Below are positions 34,501-43,399 of a DNA stretch of 64,000 bases, piece after piece; position 1 is the stretch's first letter, and each line of letters begins with the position of its first letter. This DNA is from Thermodesulfobacteriota bacterium. Its GTDB lineage: Bacteria; Desulfobacterota; Thermodesulfobacteria; Thermodesulfobacteriales; Thermodesulfobacteriaceae. The notes below the pieces were generated by a model that made no database searches, was not told the DNA's origin, and worked only from the letters and a program-made list of their open reading frames with translations. A program made the translations under genes and the position numbers. Location of the stretch: assembly GCA_013153525.1 (NCBI GenBank), contig JAADEG010000033.1:38739-102738 (forward strand). The letters run 5' to 3'.

Positions 34501-35959
34501 ACCCTCCCATTTTGTAGCATTTTTAAAGCAAGGTCTTTTTGACGAAGAAATAAATCGGGTTTTGTCTCGGTTTAACGCTTATGTTCCTCAGGTACAATAC
34601 GAGCTAATAAAGTACATAAAACTTAAAAGTTTACCTCACCTTTCAATAAAAGTTCTCGGAGAAGCTCTTGAAGTCTCACAGGAGGATGCCCGAAGGCTTG
34701 TTTTAAATCCTTGTAAAGAATTTAAAGTAATCGTTACGGAAAATTGTAGAGCAAAACTCGTAAGAGGATTGGTGATTCCAGGAATTTCTAAAGTAATTAC
34801 GAACAACGATTGTATTAAGAGATACCTTAATACGATTTATCGTTGGTACGGAGAAGGTTTTGCAGTATTTTTTGACGCCCATTTTAGAAGTTGCAGTTTC
34901 ATGCTTCCTCTTGCAGTTGCTCTTTGCGTTAAAAGCATTCCTGAAGATGTAATCTTTACTGGAAAAATTGACGAACGGGGAAATCTATTAGAAATAGACG
35001 ACCTTGAGATCAAGTGTAAGTTTGCCAGAGAAATAAATTGCAGACTCATAACTCCTTTACACTTTTCAAATGTTGCACACATTAAGAGTTTTTTAGAAAG
35101 ACAAAAGTGGGACATCCCGTTTTACATAACTTGTGGAGAGCTTAAAGAATTAGACGCCTTTTGGGAAGCCACCCCTCTTAAACAAATTTACAAAGGACTC
35201 AGGTTTTTTGAGGCTTTAGAGTTGTTTTACAATCTTAAAAAGGAAGACTTTTGCATTATTACAGGTCAGTTAGAAGAAATGAAACACTGGAAACAACAGT
35301 GTGTTCGTTTTTGTAAGAAGGTTTGCGATATTAAAAATACCATATTTGGAGAAAAACTATTTCACTTTGGTATAAACGGTCCTGCAACTCTTGCTTTTTC
35401 CCTTGGAATTCTGTGGGGAAGTCAGGAACCCTTTTACATTTATCACTATCAATCTGGAAAGTATCACCAAATTTCCGTAAGTGATCCAAGAGAACTAAAA
35501 GAAAGAGTTAAACACAGAAAACTTATAGAATTTGAATTTTATCCAGGAGGAAGAGATCTTGCAGTGTTTTTACAACTTGCACATCACGAAATTCTCTTAG
35601 ACGCTAAAAGTTACATAGAACACAAACTAAACTCTCCTTCGTACCTTCTTATTTCTCACATAACGAGTGAAAATGTTGGAATTTTTGAGTTTAAAGAGAT
35701 CGTTAGAGAAATAGCAAGCTTGATTCAGGACATAAGAAGAGAATATACTTTTAATAACTTTCACTTTTTCTTTTCGTGCCCAGTACCTATAGCATTTATG
35801 CTTGGAGTTGCGTTTGGTCATTACGCTGATGGCGTGGTTTATAATTACCAAAAGCAAGATCATGTTTATATACCTGTAATGGAATTAAAGTTTTTAAGAA
35901 AGCTTAGAGAAGACAAAGATCAGGTAGAAGAGAGTTACGCTTATGGAATGGAAAACTGA
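34478..35959 (+). CDS. Lon-protease-like domain fused to a SAVED sensor (CalpL-like)
   Basis: A 493-residue soluble protein. Residues about 100-220 resemble the Lon proteolytic domain: a Ser-bearing helix (SCSFMLPLAVAL, Ser138/Ser140), VIFTGKIDERGNLLEI, and a Lys at 179 placed 18 residues after the TG threonine as in Lon. Residues about 255-470 resemble a SAVED domain with its two halves: FGINGPATLAFSLGILWG and YHYQSGKYH, then FFFSCPVPIAFMLGVAFGHY and VYNY. No AAA+ unfoldase or membrane helix is present. The GTG start has GAGGAGG 6 bases upstream inside the previous gene. SAVED domains bind cyclic oligonucleotides, so this should be a ligand-switched protease. xseA overlaps its end by 17 bases. 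Confidence 0.72.
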   Translation: MFKYESFEPSHFVAFLKQGLFDEEINRVLSRFNAYVPQVQYELIKYIKLKSLPHLSIKVLGEALEVSQEDARRLVLNPCKEFKVIVTENCRAKLVRGLVIPGISKVITNNDCIKRYLNTIYRWYGEGFAVFFDAHFRSCSFMLPLAVALCVKSIPEDVIFTGKIDERGNLLEIDDLEIKCKFAREINCRLITPLHFSNVAHIKSFLERQKWDIPFYITCGELKELDAFWEATPLKQIYKGLRFFEALELFYNLKKEDFCIITGQLEEMKHWKQQCVRFCKKVCDIKNTIFGEKLFHFGINGPATLAFSLGILWGSQEPFYIYHYQSGKYHQISVSDPRELKERVKHRKLIEFEFYPGGRDLAVFLQLAHHEILLDAKSYIEHKLNSPSYLLISHITSENVGIFEFKEIVREIASLIQDIRREYTFNNFHFFFSCPVPIAFMLGVAFGHYADGVVYNYQKQDHVYIPVMELKFLRKLREDKDQVEESYAYGMEN

Positions 35960-37259
35960 TTCTGTTGAAAAAGAATTTGTTCAAAGTGCCTTATACGAAG
36001 ATGTACTGTTTTTCCAGGTAAAAGACCTTGTTAAGCGTATAAAGTCTCTTCTTGAAGGAAACTTTCCTGCAATATGGGTAGAAGGAGAAGTAAGTCATCT
36101 AAGGCACAGCCAGAGTGGAAATGTTTATTTCAACTTAATAGACGAAGACGCAGTGTTAAAAGCAATCGTTTTTAGTACTAACAAGTATCAGGTTACACCT
36201 TATTTAAGAGAAGGAATAAGAGTTCTTTGTTTTGGAAGACTTAACTTTTATCCCCGTTCTGGTGAGTGCTTTTTTATCGTTAGACGAATGGAAGCAGTTG
36301 GAAGAGGACTTCTCGCCTTAAAAAAAGAGGCTTTGATAAAAAAGTACAAAGAATTTTTTGATCCAAACAGAAAAAAAGAGATTCCGAGGTTTCCCAAGAA
36401 AATAGCCATAATTACTTCTCTTTTTGGAGCAGCTTTAAAAGACTTCTTAAAAGTGGTTGAAAACAGGTGGAGTCTTGAAGTGTTGATTTATCCAGTAAGG
36501 GTTCAGGGAGAAGGGGCTGAAAACGAGATAGTTGAGGCTATAAAGGACATAAATACCAAGTTTAACTTCGTTGATCTGATACTTATTACCAGAGGAGGTG
36601 GTTCAACAGAAGACCTTGCTCCGTTTTACACTGAAGAAATTTTGTTAGGTATAAAAGATTCCAAAATACCTGTGGTTTCTGCAGTTGGACACGAAATAGA
36701 CTACACTATATGTGACTTGATAGCTGACAAGAGGTGTCCAACCCCATCTGCAGCAGCAAGAGAAATCGTACCAGATAAAGACGAATGGATAAAACACCTT
36801 GAGATTTACAGAAAAAAGTACGAAAGACAAATAGAAGCATATTTTAGAAATTTTGAAGCAAGGCTTTACTACTTAAAACTTCAGCTTCAAGAAAGAAGCC
36901 CTTTTTCAAAGCTTGAAAAAATAGAAACAAAGCTATCCAGATACTTTCAGGAAATTCCTTTTAGAATGGAAACTCTAATTTTGGAAAAAGAAAGAAGGCT
37001 TAAAGATGTTAAAGAGAGGTTTTTTAAAGAATTTGAGAGATTTTTTGAGAAAAAGGCGGAAATACTTAGCAAATTGAGGAGTTTGTTGAATAGTAATTCA
37101 CCTTTAAGAATTTTACAAAAGGGGTATAGTATAGTAAAAAGCTGTAAATCTGGTAAAATTTTAAAGAGGGCAGGGGAGGCAGAAGAAGGAGAGCTTCTTG
37201 AGGTAATTCTTTCGCAAGGAAGGCTCGTTGTAGAGGTAAAGGAGATCAAAGATGAGTGA
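35943..37259 (+). CDS. xseA: Exonuclease VII large subunit
   Basis: XseA is the catalytic subunit of exonuclease VII, which degrades single-stranded DNA from both ends. The 438-residue product has the N-terminal OB fold (GEVSHLRHSQSGNVYFNL), the nuclease core (KKIAIITS, LILITRGGGSTEDLAPF, VSAVGHEIDYTICD, RCPTPSAAA) and the long C-terminal coiled coil that binds XseB. It begins within the Lon-SAVED gene and overlaps xseB by 8 bases. Confidence 0.96.
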   Translation: MEWKTDSVEKEFVQSALYEDVLFFQVKDLVKRIKSLLEGNFPAIWVEGEVSHLRHSQSGNVYFNLIDEDAVLKAIVFSTNKYQVTPYLREGIRVLCFGRLNFYPRSGECFFIVRRMEAVGRGLLALKKEALIKKYKEFFDPNRKKEIPRFPKKIAIITSLFGAALKDFLKVVENRWSLEVLIYPVRVQGEGAENEIVEAIKDINTKFNFVDLILITRGGGSTEDLAPFYTEEILLGIKDSKIPVVSAVGHEIDYTICDLIADKRCPTPSAAAREIVPDKDEWIKHLEIYRKKYERQIEAYFRNFEARLYYLKLQLQERSPFSKLEKIETKLSRYFQEIPFRMETLILEKERRLKDVKERFFKEFERFFEKKAEILSKLRSLLNSNSPLRILQKGYSIVKSCKSGKILKRAGEAEEGELLEVILSQGRLVVEVKEIKDE

Positions 37260-37509
37260 AAAAGAAGAGCTCGGTTTTGAAGAGGCTTTAAGAGAGGTTG
37301 AAGAAATTTTAAGAGAGCTTGAGAGAAGAGACATAGAGCTTGAGAGAGCAGTAGAGCTTTACGAAAGAGGATTAAAGCTTTTAAACTACTGTGAAGAAAA
37401 ACTGAAAAACGCAAAGCTTAGAGTACAGGTAATAATGAAAGAAGGGCAGGGTTTTAGGCTTGAAACCTTGGAAAAGGCGTCAGAGTTGTTAAAAAATGGA
37501 AAAGTTTAA
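37252..37509 (+). CDS. xseB: Exonuclease VII small subunit
   Basis: An 85-residue helical protein that wraps the XseA coiled coil. Family features are GFEEALREVEEILRELER and YERGLKLLNYCEEKL. It is sandwiched between xseA and ispA with overlaps of 8 and 14 bases, the usual xseA-xseB-ispA order. Confidence 0.94.
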   Translation: MSEKEELGFEEALREVEEILRELERRDIELERAVELYERGLKLLNYCEEKLKNAKLRVQVIMKEGQGFRLETLEKASELLKNGKV

Positions 37510-38395
37510 CTTTACGGAATACTTTAAAGAAAAAATAGAGGCTGTAGAAGAGACCCTTATTCAATTTTTTCCTGAGTCAGAGGGATACGCCAAAAGGGTA
37601 ATAGAGGCTGCAAAATACAGCGTTCACGCTGGTGGAAAGAGGCTAAGACCTATTTTGTGCTTGGTGAGTTGTGAGATAGTTGGTGGAGACTGGAGAGATG
37701 TTTTGTTATTTGCAGCAGGTATAGAATGCATTCACACCTATTCTTTGATTCACGATGACCTTCCAGCAATGGATGACGACGACTTTCGTAGAGGTAAACC
37801 CTCGTGTCACAAGGCTTTTGACGAGGCAACTGCAATCCTTGCTGGAGACGGGCTTCAGGCTCTTGCGTTTGAATTCTTTACTCATCCAAGTCAGGTTAAG
37901 AGAGTTAGCAAAACCCGTCTCATAAAGGCTATTTACAAAATAGCTAAGGCTATTGGTTTTGAAGGAATGGTTGGTGGACAGATGGCAGACTTACTTATGG
38001 AAGGACAAGAAGGTAATACAAAGATTTTAAAGTGGATTCACACGCACAAGACGGTAAAACTCATAGAAGCGTCTGTTGTAAGTGGGGCTCTTTTAGGTGG
38101 AGGAGATGTTAAGCAAGTAAAGGCTTTAACCTCCTATGGAAGGCATCTTGGGCTTGCCTTTCAGATAGTTGACGACCTTCTTGATGTTATTGGTGACGAA
38201 AAAAAACTCGGAAAAAGAGTAGGTTCAGATCAAAAAAAACAGAAGCTTACTTATCCTTCTCTTGTTGGTCTTGAAAAGACTCGTCAGCTTGCAGAAGAAA
38301 GCATAAAAAGAGCTATAAGTGCGCTGTCCTATTTTGGTAGTGAAGCTGAACCTCTGAGACTACTTGCAAATTTCGTGTTAAACAGAGTATATTAA
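37496..38395 (+). CDS. ispA: Polyprenyl diphosphate synthase (farnesyl/geranyl type)
   Basis: Chain-elongating prenyltransferase of 299 residues. The first aspartate-rich motif is DDLPAMDDDD with the downstream RRG, and the second is DDLLD. GGKRLRP at about 51 binds the isopentenyl substrate. The position after xseB and before dxs is the classical isoprenoid arrangement. Product chain length (C15 or C20) cannot be decided here. Confidence 0.94.
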   Translation: MEKFNFTEYFKEKIEAVEETLIQFFPESEGYAKRVIEAAKYSVHAGGKRLRPILCLVSCEIVGGDWRDVLLFAAGIECIHTYSLIHDDLPAMDDDDFRRGKPSCHKAFDEATAILAGDGLQALAFEFFTHPSQVKRVSKTRLIKAIYKIAKAIGFEGMVGGQMADLLMEGQEGNTKILKWIHTHKTVKLIEASVVSGALLGGGDVKQVKALTSYGRHLGLAFQIVDDLLDVIGDEKKLGKRVGSDQKKQKLTYPSLVGLEKTRQLAEESIKRAISALSYFGSEAEPLRLLANFVLNRVY

Positions 38396-38479
38396 AATTT
38401 TTACGGGTTTGATAATGTTTTGTCTATTTGTTAACTCTGTGCCTTGATTTTTAAAAAATTCAGTGGAGGAAGAAAAGAA

Positions 38480-40357
38480 ATGGGGAAGTTTTTAAAAAAA
38501 GTAAATTCTCCAGCTGACATAAAGAAAATGAAAATCTCACACTTAAAAGCTCTTGCTCAAGAGATAAGGGAATACATAATAGATGTGGTTTCTAAAAACG
38601 GTGGTCACCTTGCCCCTAATCTTGGTACTGTAGAGCTTACCCTTGCACTTCACTATGTTTTTAACTCTCCTGAAGACAAAATCGTCTGGGATGTAGGGCA
38701 TCAGTGTTATACTCACAAGATTATAACAGGTAGAAAAGACAAGTTTCCAACCTTAAGACAATACAAAGGTATAGCAGGCTTTCCCAAAAGAAGCGAAAGT
38801 CCTCACGATGTGCTGGATACCGGACACAGTAGCACCTCTATTTCGGCTGGACTTGGAATGGCAACCGCTCTTAGAATGAAAAAAAGCAAAAAAGGAAAAA
38901 TAGTCGTAGTTATTGGAGACGGTTCTATCACTGCAGGACTTGCCTTTGAAGGTTTGAATAACGCAGGTTTTCAAAAAGAAGATCTGATAGTAATTTTAAA
39001 CGATAACGAGATGTCAATAGCTCCAAATGTAGGAGCTTTATCCTCTTTCGTTTCAAAAAGACTTACTGGAACATTTACCAGGTTCATAAAAAGGGAGCTT
39101 GAATCAATAGCTCACAAACTACCAGGCGGAGAGGGTTTTATTAACTTTCTTAAAAAAGGAGAAGAGCTTTTAAAAGTGGCTATATCTCCTGGAGCACTTT
39201 TTACTGCATTAAACTTTGAATACATAGGACCTGTTAATGGACACGACATAGAAACCCTTATAGACATTTTAAAAAACATTAAAAAAATGCGCGGTCCTAT
39301 TTTGTTTCATGTAATTACTAAAAAAGGAAAAGGTTACATCTATGCAGAAAAAGATCCTGAAACTTTTCACGGAGTAGGACCTTTTGATGTAAAAACAGGC
39401 AAAGTAAAAAAGTCAGAAAACGAACCTCCGTCTTATACTGAAATTTTTGGAAGAACCATGTTAAGACTTGCTGAAATTGAGCCAAGGTTAATAGCAATTA
39501 CAGCTGCGATGAGGTCTGGAACAGGGCTTAAAGCCTTTTCTGAAAAGTATCCAGACAGGTTTTTTGATGTGGGGATATGTGAACAACACGCAGTAACTTT
39601 TGCAACGGGTTTGGCATTAGAGGGATTTATTCCGGTTTGTGCGATTTACTCAACCTTTTTACAGAGGGCTTACGATCAGATTATTCACGATGTGGCACTT
39701 AACAACGCAAAAGTAATTTTTGCAATAGACAGAGCAGGGCTCGTTGGTGAAGACGGTCCTACGCACCACGGTGCATTTGACCTGAGTTACTTAAGACCAG
39801 TGCCAGGACTTACTATTATGGCTCCAAAAGACGAAAACGAGCTTCAACACATGCTTTACAGTGCTCTCAAGTATCCAGGAGCAGTTGCAGTAAGATATCC
39901 AAGAGGAGCAGGACACGGCGTTAGCCTTGACTGGAATCTAAAAGAATTACCCTTTGGAAAAGGAGAGGTTTTAAAAGAGGGAAAGGACATTCTTATTCTC
40001 GGAATAGGACACATCGTTTACGAGGCATTAAAAGCAGCAGAGGAACTTGAAAAAAAAGGATACTCCGTAGCAGTTATAAATGCAAGATTTTTAAAACCTC
40101 TTGATTCTGAACTTATTTTGTCTTATGCCTCAAAAATTCCATTTATAATAACCGCTGAGGAAAACTCAATTAATGGAGGATTTGGTTCTGCTGTTGCAGA
40201 ACTTTTAATGGATGCTGGAATAACTCCAAGAGGATTTAAAAGGATAGGTATTCCAGATCAGTTTATAGAACACGGTGATTTAAAAACCCTTAGAAAAATT
40301 TGCGGGCTTACCTGGGAAAACATTTATAACCAGGCTTTAAGCCTGATAGAGAGATAA
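38480..40357 (+). CDS. dxs: 1-Deoxy-D-xylulose-5-phosphate synthase
   Basis: DXS condenses pyruvate and glyceraldehyde 3-phosphate, the first step of the MEP isoprenoid pathway. From the ATG at 38480 (GGAGGA 9 bases upstream) it has 625 residues. The thiamine diphosphate motif GDGSITAGLAFEGLNNAG, the His-bearing DVGHQCYTHKI and the transketolase central segment GEDGPTHHG are all present. It is probably expressed with ispA. The ORF-track start 36 bases upstream has no ribosome site. Confidence 0.97.
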   Translation: MGKFLKKVNSPADIKKMKISHLKALAQEIREYIIDVVSKNGGHLAPNLGTVELTLALHYVFNSPEDKIVWDVGHQCYTHKIITGRKDKFPTLRQYKGIAGFPKRSESPHDVLDTGHSSTSISAGLGMATALRMKKSKKGKIVVVIGDGSITAGLAFEGLNNAGFQKEDLIVILNDNEMSIAPNVGALSSFVSKRLTGTFTRFIKRELESIAHKLPGGEGFINFLKKGEELLKVAISPGALFTALNFEYIGPVNGHDIETLIDILKNIKKMRGPILFHVITKKGKGYIYAEKDPETFHGVGPFDVKTGKVKKSENEPPSYTEIFGRTMLRLAEIEPRLIAITAAMRSGTGLKAFSEKYPDRFFDVGICEQHAVTFATGLALEGFIPVCAIYSTFLQRAYDQIIHDVALNNAKVIFAIDRAGLVGEDGPTHHGAFDLSYLRPVPGLTIMAPKDENELQHMLYSALKYPGAVAVRYPRGAGHGVSLDWNLKELPFGKGEVLKEGKDILILGIGHIVYEALKAAEELEKKGYSVAVINARFLKPLDSELILSYASKIPFIITAEENSINGGFGSAVAELLMDAGITPRGFKRIGIPDQFIEHGDLKTLRKICGLTWENIYNQALSLIER

Positions 40358-40359
40358 AA

Positions 40360-42558
40360 ATGGTTACTTTAAGCAAAATACTTGACCAAATTCAAAGTTA
40401 CTTACCTGGTTGTAATACGAGGTTAGTAGAGAAGGCATACGAGTGGGCTGCTAAGCTCCACGATGGGCAGTTTAGGAAGTCAGGAGAGCCGTATCTTTCC
40501 CATCCAATGGAGGTTGCATACATTCTCGCTCAAATGAAACTTGACCTTCCAACCATAGCAGCTGGTCTTCTTCACGACGCAGTAGAAGACTGCGACATCA
40601 CTATAGAGGACATAAAAAAAGAATTTGGAGAAGAAGTAGCCTTTATAGTTGACGGAGTTACCAAGTTAAAAACTCTTCCAGGTCCTATAAACAAAATCAC
40701 TAAGCAAGCAGAAAACCTTAGAAAGATCATTCTTGCGATGTCAAAGGACTTAAGAGTTATTTTGGTCAAGCTTGCAGACAGATTGCACAACATGCGCACT
40801 CTTCAGTATCAACCAGAGCACAAAAGACAGAGAATTGCAAGGGAAACCCTTGAAATATACGCTCCTCTTGCAGCAAGACTTGGAATAGACTGGGTAAAAA
40901 GCGAGCTTGAAGACCTGTCTTTTAAGTATCTTTATCCAAGGGAATACGAAAGACTCAAAAAAGAAGTAGAAAAACGAATTTCAGCATCTCAAGAATATGT
41001 TGAAAAGGTAAAAAGAATCCTGAGTGACTTACTTAAAGAACACAACATTCAGGGAAGAGTTCTTGGAAGAGTTAAGCACCTTTACAGTATTTACAGAAAG
41101 TTGCAAAAGTACGGACTTACAATAGACGACCTTGATCAAATATACGACATAATTGGATTTAGAATAATAGTAAATACCGTTGAAGAATGTTACAAAACGC
41201 TTGGTCTCGTACACGCTCTGTGGACTCCTATTCCAAATAGGATAAAAGACTACATCAGCCTTCCTAAACCAAACATGTATCAGAGTCTTCATACAACTGT
41301 TATTGGACCAGAGGGTAAAAAGGTAGAGATTCAAATAAGAACAGAATACATGGATAAAGTAGCAAACGAGGGAATTGCAGCGCACTTTCTTTACAAAGAA
41401 GGATTTTTTACCACTGCAAACAAGCACACCCAATACAAGTATTTACAGTGGTTAAACAAGTTGATAGAGCTTCAAAAGGAACTTAAGCATCCAAGGGAAT
41501 TTCTTGAGTCACTCAAACTTGACCTCTTTCCAGAGGAAATTTATGTGTTTACTCCAAAAGGAGATGTTATTACCCTTCCTGTAGGTGCAACCCCTCTTGA
41601 CTTTGCATACACTATTCACACAGAGATTGGGCATCATTGCGTCAGGGCTTATGTAAACGACAAACTCGTTCCCCTTGACTACAAACTTGAAACAGGGGAC
41701 ATAGTAAAAATAGAAACCTCCCCTTATCAAAAGCCGAGTAGAGATTGGTTGAAGATAGTAGTTACAGGAAGAGCTAAGAGTAGAATTAAACAGTGGTTTA
41801 AACGGGAAGAAAAAGAGAAACTTATTTCTCTTGGTAAAGAGCTTATTTTAAAGGAATTTAAGAAAAAAGACATCCCTCACGCCTTTTTAATGAAGGAAGA
41901 CTCTGAAGAAGTAAAAAAGATCGTGGAATACTTTGGAGCAAAGGACATAACGGAGTTATTTTATCTTGTAGGAAGTGCCAAGATAACTCCAAAACAGGTA
42001 GCAAGGTTCGTTGAAAAGGAAATTTTTGCCAGGGAAGAGAAAGAAGAAAAAAGGGTTCAAGAGACTAAACAAGTTATTACAGTAGAAAAAGAAAGACCTT
42101 TTATTCCAACTCCTCCTTCAGGAGACATAATCGTCGTAGATGGTACAGATAATGTGTTGTTTCACCTTGCTAAGTGTTGCAAACCCATTCCAGGTGACGA
42201 AATTATAGGTTACATTACTCGTGGAAAAGGAATTTCAGTACACAGAATAGACTGTCCAAATTTAAAAGATCTTGATCCAGACAGGTTTATAGATGTAAGG
42301 TGGGGTAAACTTGACAATCAAACCTATCCGGTGCACCTTTCAATAGTGTGTATAGACAGAAAAGGTCTTCTTGCCAACATATCTTCAGTTATTGCGTCTT
42401 CAGAAAGTAACATTTTAAAAGCAGAGGTCAAAACTACTACGGATAAAAAGGCGTTTTTTGACTTTTACATAGAGGTTACTAACAAGGATCACTTAGACAA
42501 AATAATTTCTAACATATTTAAAGTTGAAGGGGTTTTAAGCGTGGAAAGGAGGTTTTAA
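40360..42558 (+). CDS. RelA/SpoT-type bifunctional (p)ppGpp synthetase/hydrolase
   Basis: Single long RSH protein of 732 residues. Domains in order: HD hydrolase (about 45-150, with HPMEVAYIL and LLHDAVEDC), synthetase (about 235-345, with YQSLHTTVIGP), TGS (about 385-445, VFTPKGDVITLP), a helical/zinc-type region (AKCCKPIPGDEI) and C-terminal ACT (about 655-732). HD residues and the synthetase core both look intact, so it should make and break (p)ppGpp, the starvation alarmone. It follows dxs by 2 bases. Confidence 0.96.
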   Translation: MVTLSKILDQIQSYLPGCNTRLVEKAYEWAAKLHDGQFRKSGEPYLSHPMEVAYILAQMKLDLPTIAAGLLHDAVEDCDITIEDIKKEFGEEVAFIVDGVTKLKTLPGPINKITKQAENLRKIILAMSKDLRVILVKLADRLHNMRTLQYQPEHKRQRIARETLEIYAPLAARLGIDWVKSELEDLSFKYLYPREYERLKKEVEKRISASQEYVEKVKRILSDLLKEHNIQGRVLGRVKHLYSIYRKLQKYGLTIDDLDQIYDIIGFRIIVNTVEECYKTLGLVHALWTPIPNRIKDYISLPKPNMYQSLHTTVIGPEGKKVEIQIRTEYMDKVANEGIAAHFLYKEGFFTTANKHTQYKYLQWLNKLIELQKELKHPREFLESLKLDLFPEEIYVFTPKGDVITLPVGATPLDFAYTIHTEIGHHCVRAYVNDKLVPLDYKLETGDIVKIETSPYQKPSRDWLKIVVTGRAKSRIKQWFKREEKEKLISLGKELILKEFKKKDIPHAFLMKEDSEEVKKIVEYFGAKDITELFYLVGSAKITPKQVARFVEKEIFAREEKEEKRVQETKQVITVEKERPFIPTPPSGDIIVVDGTDNVLFHLAKCCKPIPGDEIIGYITRGKGISVHRIDCPNLKDLDPDRFIDVRWGKLDNQTYPVHLSIVCIDRKGLLANISSVIASSESNILKAEVKTTTDKKAFFDFYIEVTNKDHLDKIISNIFKVEGVLSVERRF

Positions 42559-42570
42559 CCCCTTTCCACG
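42540..42570. terminator. Hairpin between convergent rsh and rpmB
   Basis: CGTGGAAAGG pairs with CCTTTCCACG, with a further GG/CC pair past a one-base bulge, loop TTTTAA. The stem includes the last codons and the stop of the rsh gene and ends just before the rpmB stop. No T-run follows on the plus strand, so termination strength is uncertain. Confidence 0.6.
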
Positions 42571-42573
42571 GAT

Positions 42574-42771
42574 TTACCTTACTGCCTTTTGAACTTTTCC
42601 TGCTTTAAGGCACCTGGTGCAAACCTTCATGCGTTTAACCTGACCATTGGGAAGTTTTACCCTTACTCTTTGAATGTTAGGATACCACCATCTTCCAGCT
42701 CTTTTTCCAGAGTGACTTACTTTGTGTCCAGAATGGGGACCTCTTCCACAAATTTCACAAATTTTGGACAT
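42574..42771 (-). CDS. rpmB: Ribosomal protein L28
   Basis: A 65-residue large-subunit protein. It keeps the Cys pairs CEICGRGP and CTRCLKAGK, the zinc-binding form of L28, and the family core HKVSHSGKRAGRWWYPNIQ. GAGGAGG precedes the ATG. It is a single gene with its own promoter at 42819-42846. Confidence 0.97.
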   Translation of the reverse strand: MSKICEICGRGPHSGHKVSHSGKRAGRWWYPNIQRVRVKLPNGQVKRMKVCTRCLKAGKVQKAVR

Positions 42772-42796
42772 AGCTTTACCTCCTCAGGTTTTTGAG

Positions 42797-42817
42797 TAGG
42801 ACTTTCCAAGCGTCCTA
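42797..42817 (-). promoter_or_regulatory. Hairpin in the rpmB leader
   Basis: TAGGAC and GTCCTA flank a 9-base loop in the region between the rpmB promoter and its ribosome site. It lies at about the start of the transcript. It may be an mRNA-stabilising 5' hairpin or a regulatory target; the 6-bp stem is short. Confidence 0.3.
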
Positions 42818-42818
42818 A

Positions 42819-42846
42819 AGTTTAAACTAATAAAAAATTTTTTCAA
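42819..42846 (-). promoter_or_regulatory. rpmB promoter
   Basis: On the minus strand TTGAAA, 16 bases, TAAACT. A leader of about 40 bases with a GAGGAGG ribosome site follows. Confidence 0.62.
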
Positions 42847-42934
42847 GATTTTCTTTATGTCTTAGGTGAATATTTTAATTTACCCTGTAAAAAAATAAAA
42901 AAATTAAGGTATAATTTCAAAAAGGGATTAAATT

Positions 42935-43399
42935 ATGAAGTGCCCAAAGTGTAAGCAATCCGACACGAAAGTAATAGATTCAAGAATTATAGAAGATGGT
43001 TTTACTATAAGAAGAAGGAGAGAATGTGCAAACTGTGGCTACAGGTTTACTACTTACGAAAAAATAGAACTAAATGTAATGATAGTTAAAAAAGACGGAA
43101 GAAGAGAACCTTATAACAGAGAAAAACTTCTTGCTGGAATAAGAAAAGCGTGTCACAAAAGACCAATTAGTGAACACCTTATAAAAAAGTTTATAGACGA
43201 ACTTGAGCTTGACCTTATTCAAAAAGGAGAAAAAGAGATTCCGTCTTCTTACATAGGGGAAAAGGTAATGAGTGCTTTGAAAGAATGGGATAAAGTTGCT
43301 TACATAAGATTTGCTTCTGTTTACAAAGAATTTAAAGGGGTTGACGAATTTATACTACAAATAAAGGAATTGGGAGATGAATCAGGAAGTAAAGAATAG
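42935..43399 (+). CDS. nrdR: NrdR, ribonucleotide reductase repressor
   Basis: NrdR senses ATP/dATP and represses ribonucleotide reductase genes. The 154-residue product has the N-terminal zinc ribbon (CPKCKQSDTKVIDSR, RRRRECANCGYRF) and an ATP-cone domain (KKDGRREPYNREKLLAGIRKA). A TATAAT at 42910-42915 lies 19 bases before the ATG. The pyrF start lies 23 bases inside its 3' end. Confidence 0.97.
   Translation: MKCPKCKQSDTKVIDSRIIEDGFTIRRRRECANCGYRFTTYEKIELNVMIVKKDGRREPYNREKLLAGIRKACHKRPISEHLIKKFIDELELDLIQKGEKEIPSSYIGEKVMSALKEWDKVAYIRFASVYKEFKGVDEFILQIKELGDESGSKE

Noticed and set aside
42797-42817. rpmB leader as a riboswitch
   Set aside because: Only one 6-bp hairpin is visible in a leader of about 40 bases, too short for any known riboswitch class.
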